Source: Bacteroidia bacterium
Lineage (GTDB): Bacteria; Bacteroidota; Bacteroidia; Bacteroidales; CAJPTX01
Direction: 5' to 3'
DNA: 10,083 nt
Assembly: GCA_905373665.1 (NCBI GenBank)
Contig: CAJPTV010000081.1
Coordinates: 1 to 10,083 of the forward strand
Shown here piece by piece: positions 7,795 to 10,083 of the stretch. The notes under the pieces are model-generated. The model was not told the DNA's origin and did no database searches. It saw only the letters and a program-made list of their open reading frames with translations. The position numbers and the translations under genes are program-made. Position 1 is the first letter of the stretch, and each line of letters begins with the position of its first letter.

Positions 7795-7807
7795 AGGGGA
7801 CTCCCCT
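7795..7807. repeat. Short palindrome between recombinase and glycosyltransferase genes
   Basis: AGGGGACTCCCCT is a perfect 13-base palindrome around a central C. It lies 2 bases past the recombinase stop codon and 31 bases before the glycosyltransferase ATG. As RNA it could form only a short G-C stem of about four pairs with a tight loop, and no U-tract follows, so it is not a convincing terminator. It could be a protein-binding site or chance. Confidence 0.35.
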
Positions 7808-7809
7808 CC

Positions 7810-8421
7810 TTAGTTATCTGTCAATTCTTTCAATCTGATGAAGCGAGCAAGGGTGTTTCTATCCACGCGACAAATCTTTGCTATCTCACGATGTGAGCTA
7901 CCATTGCGTAACAGATCTACAATGAGGGTCTCTTTGCCAGCTAATTTATACTTACTGGGGGCGTTCTTTCGCCCTTTGGGACGTCCGAGCACAACGCCCT
8001 CTGCTCGTTTTCTTGCCAACGCCTCCTTGGTGCGCTGACTGATGAGGTTACGCTCTATCTCTGCCGACAGGCCGAAGGCAAAAGCAAGGACTTTACTCTG
8101 GATGTCATCGCCAAGGCGATAGTTATCCTTGATAGTCCAGACGCGACACTCCTTCGTCATACAGATATTGAGAATCTCCATAATCATGAACAGGTTACGT
8201 CCAAGACGCGAGAGTTCACTGCAAATGATAACATCGTCTTTTCCCACCTTTTTCAATAACCGTCCCAGTTCTCTTTTGTTATAATTCTTCGTTCCGCTAA
8301 TAGTCTCTTCGATCCAACCGTCTATTACGATGTGGTGATGCTTACAAAAGTTACTTATCTCGAAGCGTTGATTTTCGACGGTTTGTTTATCGCTACTTAC
8401 CCGAATATATCCGTAAATCAT
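7810..8421 (-). CDS. Small serine recombinase (resolvase/DNA invertase family, Mpi-like)
   Basis: This 203-residue serine recombinase would cut and rejoin DNA at paired short sites, inverting or excising the segment between them. Residues 1-140 are the resolvase domain: MIYGYIRVSSDKQ puts Arg7 and the nucleophile Ser9 where the family needs them, and CSELSRLGRN supplies the conserved arginines (R72, R75). A long E-helix region follows (KVLAFAFGLSAEIERNLISQRT), then GRPKGRK (146-152) as a minor-groove arm. The C-terminal helix-turn-helix (about 172-195) contains NGSSHREIAKICRVDRNTL. All key residues are present and the length is normal. I chose the ATG at 8421 over one at 8472 because family members start MIYGYxRVS; the 17 extra residues lie inside an inverted repeat region. 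It resembles the Bacteroides master invertase (Mpi) group, from memory of family sequences. Its coding sequence looks more AT-rich than the glycosyltransferase genes, which fits horizontal origin. The target sites are not identified here. Confidence 0.92.
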   Translation of the reverse strand: MIYGYIRVSSDKQTVENQRFEISNFCKHHHIVIDGWIEETISGTKNYNKRELGRLLKKVGKDDVIICSELSRLGRNLFMIMEILNICMTKECRVWTIKDNYRLGDDIQSKVLAFAFGLSAEIERNLISQRTKEALARKRAEGVVLGRPKGRKNAPSKYKLAGKETLIVDLLRNGSSHREIAKICRVDRNTLARFIRLKELTDN

Positions 8422-8554
8422 ACCTGTATGTGTATCGTTATTGCTCACGAGAAAACAAACGGCTGTGAGCAAGGAGATATGTTCTTAGGTTATTTACGTT
8501 AATGGGGAAATCGTGTAGCGTATCACAGCGACTCTTTCCTCTGGTTTCTAATCT
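8422..8554. other. 133-base intergenic region before the recombinase gene
   Basis: This non-coding gap lies between the ATPase stop codon and the recombinase ATG. It holds the 8-bp inverted repeat. I found no TAnnTTTG promoter element, no small gene, and no convincing hairpin plus U-tract. The recombinase promoter, if it lies here, is not of an obvious consensus type. Confidence 0.5.
8441..8472. repeat. 8-bp inverted repeat in the recombinase leader
   Basis: TTGCTCAC at 8441-8448 and GTGAGCAA at 8465-8472 are perfect reverse complements separated by 16 bases. They sit 20-51 bases upstream of the chosen recombinase ATG. Possible roles are an operator, a recombinase-binding or crossover half-site pair, or an mRNA leader hairpin. 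No U-tract follows, so a terminator is unlikely. Confidence 0.5.
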
Positions 8555-10083
8555 CTACCCTTCCACGAGTGTCTTCGTTACCCAGCTATCAATATTCCGC
8601 TTGTCGGGATTAAAACTTACCCCGACGCCGATCACCCTCTTGCCGCTATGTTGATAGGGCGTAGCATACCCCTTGGTTTCGATTTGCGACAGCGCGTCCT
8701 CGGGCGTAGCATTCCCTTCTAGCTTAAACTCAAAGACGTAAATCACATCTTGGGTATGCACCACAGCATCTGCACGCCCTATCGCATTGTGCACTTCCGA
8801 GGCGATAAACTGCCCCATGAGGGAAAAGACAAGGTAGACCGAGACCTGAGCATCGCGCTCACGGTACTTTACCTTCTCCGAAGCAATATTGCCGTAAGGG
8901 ATGCCAGCAATAATCCCCTCTAGACGCTTCATAAACGCATCTACCTGCCCCGTACGGATCTCGCGCAGGAAGGTAGCCGTCTCCGTACTCGCATCCGCTA
9001 TGTAGGGGGCATAGTGCTGTAAAAGGTTCTTCAAGAAACCGAAGCGCACCTCCTCGTTCGGGAAGCCGAGGCGATAGACGCCCTCCTCGGGTATATATTC
9101 ACGAATGGTCAGATAGCCTGCTTGAAAGAGGATCGGGATGGGACTGGTGGCTTCAATAGGGCTTATCTGCAGTCCCGATGCGCCCATCGTTACGTCGTTC
9201 TCCAAATCAGGCAAGAAGTAGTTCAGTCTCTGAAGATACCGCACGAGGAAGGTGGGCGTCCCCGTAGCATACCAGTAGTCATTTAGCTTTTTCTTTTGCA
9301 GCACATTGAGCAGACTGAATGGGTTATAGACATGCTCCCCATCCTCCGTAAACAGATAACCGTCATAGCGCCTTTTAAGGGCAGCTAATGCCTCCTCATG
9401 CGTTATATTGAGTGTATGGGCGAGTGTCTCTGTCTCTGGGGCAAAATAGGCAGCAAGCTCCTGCTCGGTAATACCACAGATGCCCGCATACGCCCTATCC
9501 ATACTGATATCGTTGAGGTTGTTGAGTCCGCTAAAGACGGACAACTTCCCAAAACGAGAGACGCCCGTAAGGAGCACAAAACGGAGGTAGCGATCGCAAT
9601 TCTTGATATTGGAGTAAAAACCGTAGAGCATCGCGCGGTAAGCCTCGTATAGCTCTGGATCCAGAATCGATTCCAAGAGGGGCTTGTCGTACTCATCTAC
9701 CAAGAAGACGACCTGTTGCCCCGTCTTCTCATACGCCCGCTTTATAACGCCCTCAAAGCGTACCGAGAAGGTTTTCGCAGAGCGTTCCTTACCATAACGT
9801 TCTTCCCATGCTTCCAAATGGCTTTCTAAAAGATCCTCTAAATCCAAAATAGTGGTATAGGAACTAGCATTCAGATCGAGATAGAGGACGGGGTACTTCA
9901 CCCACGCCTCTCGCTTTTCTCTTGCCGCGAGCTCCACCTCGGCGCGTTCAAGTGCCAGCCCCTCAAAGAGGTCTTTGCGCCCTTCAAAATAAGCTTGTAG
10001 GGTCGATAAGAAAAGACTCTTCCCAAAACGGCGCGGACGGCTTAGGAAATACTGTTTGCCGCGAACCAACGAACTGATGTATT
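8555..10083 (-). CDS. AAA-ATPase-like protein with C-terminal PD-(D/E)XK nuclease-fold domain (5' end beyond window)
   Basis: The frame is open to the right edge (508 full codons), so the true start and probably a few dozen residues are missing. The apparent start at 10069 is only an internal TTG; in-frame residues YISS precede it. Seen in sequence: a Walker-A-like LSRPRRFGKS (about 10042-10013), a Walker-B-like VVFLVDEYDKPLL (about 9709-9673), and LRFVLLTGVSRFGK around 9590-9540, a sensor-like strand typical of the family. A C-terminal nuclease-type core has GRADAVV (Asp at about 8770) followed by VFEFKLEG (Glu and Lys at about 8731-8723), the D-ExK signature. This matches the AAA-ATPase_like plus PDDEXK_9 architecture, often annotated as DUF1703, which occurs in many copies in Porphyromonas and Bacteroides. 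The in-vivo role of the family is unknown; defence or mobile-element functions have been suggested by fold only. The neighbouring recombinase fits an accessory region. Domain assignment is firm; function is not. Confidence 0.9.
   Translation of the reverse strand, partial: YISSLVRGKQYFLSRPRRFGKSLFLSTLQAYFEGRKDLFEGLALERAEVELAAREKREAWVKYPVLYLDLNASSYTTILDLEDLLESHLEAWEERYGKERSAKTFSVRFEGVIKRAYEKTGQQVVFLVDEYDKPLLESILDPELYEAYRAMLYGFYSNIKNCDRYLRFVLLTGVSRFGKLSVFSGLNNLNDISMDRAYAGICGITEQELAAYFAPETETLAHTLNITHEEALAALKRRYDGYLFTEDGEHVYNPFSLLNVLQKKKLNDYWYATGTPTFLVRYLQRLNYFLPDLENDVTMGASGLQISPIEATSPIPILFQAGYLTIREYIPEEGVYRLGFPNEEVRFGFLKNLLQHYAPYIADASTETATFLREIRTGQVDAFMKRLEGIIAGIPYGNIASEKVKYRERDAQVSVYLVFSLMGQFIASEVHNAIGRADAVVHTQDVIYVFEFKLEGNATPEDALSQIETKGYATPYQHSGKRVIGVGVSFNPDKRNIDSWVTKTLVEG

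Noticed and set aside
8422..8472. Longer recombinase start at 8472
   Set aside because: The added 17 residues precede the family-typical MIYGYIRVS start, and their DNA contains the inverted repeat, fitting a leader.
10067..10069. TTG as the start of the ATPase-like protein
   Set aside because: In-frame codons YISS continue upstream to the window edge and match the family pattern before the RGKQYFLSRPRRFGKS motif, so this codon is internal.

Overview
The window looks like a Bacteroidota chromosome, most likely a Porphyromonas-type organism. The basis is a secreted protein combining leucine-rich repeats with BACON domains, a promoter candidate of the TAnnTTTG type, an Mpi-like small serine recombinase, and an AAA-ATPase-like/PD-(D/E)XK protein of a family that is very abundant in that phylum. 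This assignment is by family content only. No rRNA, tRNA, CRISPR array or complete insertion sequence is visible. All six genes lie on the minus strand, so transcription runs from high to low coordinates. No intergenic gap exceeds about 135 bases.

Layout in transcription order. (1) 10083-8555: AAA-ATPase-like protein with a C-terminal nuclease-fold domain; its N-terminus lies beyond the window. (2) 8421-7810: small serine recombinase of the resolvase/invertase type, preceded by an 8-bp inverted repeat. (3) 7763-6165: protein with two GT-A (family 2) glycosyltransferase domains. (4) 6190-2972: a 1072-residue fusion of a protein-kinase-like domain, two glycosyltransferase domains and a radical SAM domain with a cysteine-rich tail. 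(5) 2982-2002: NAD-dependent sugar epimerase resembling UDP-glucuronate 4-epimerases. (6) 1948-1: secreted LRR/BACON surface protein that runs off the left edge.

Genes 3, 4 and 5 overlap by 26 and 11 bases and read as one translationally coupled unit. Together they supply four glycosyltransferase domains, a probable small-molecule or sugar kinase, a radical SAM chemistry module and a nucleotide-sugar epimerase. The simplest inference is assembly and unusual modification of a phosphorylated surface oligosaccharide. Its product cannot be named from sequence, and no flippase, polymerase or exporter is present here. The fusion protein is the strongest candidate for something undescribed. A recombinase sits 46 bases upstream of this unit with no obvious promoter between them, so co-transcription or recombinase-linked control of the glycan genes is possible but unproven.

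The LRR/BACON gene has its own promoter candidate and is built from near-identical 279-bp units that could recombine to change its length.
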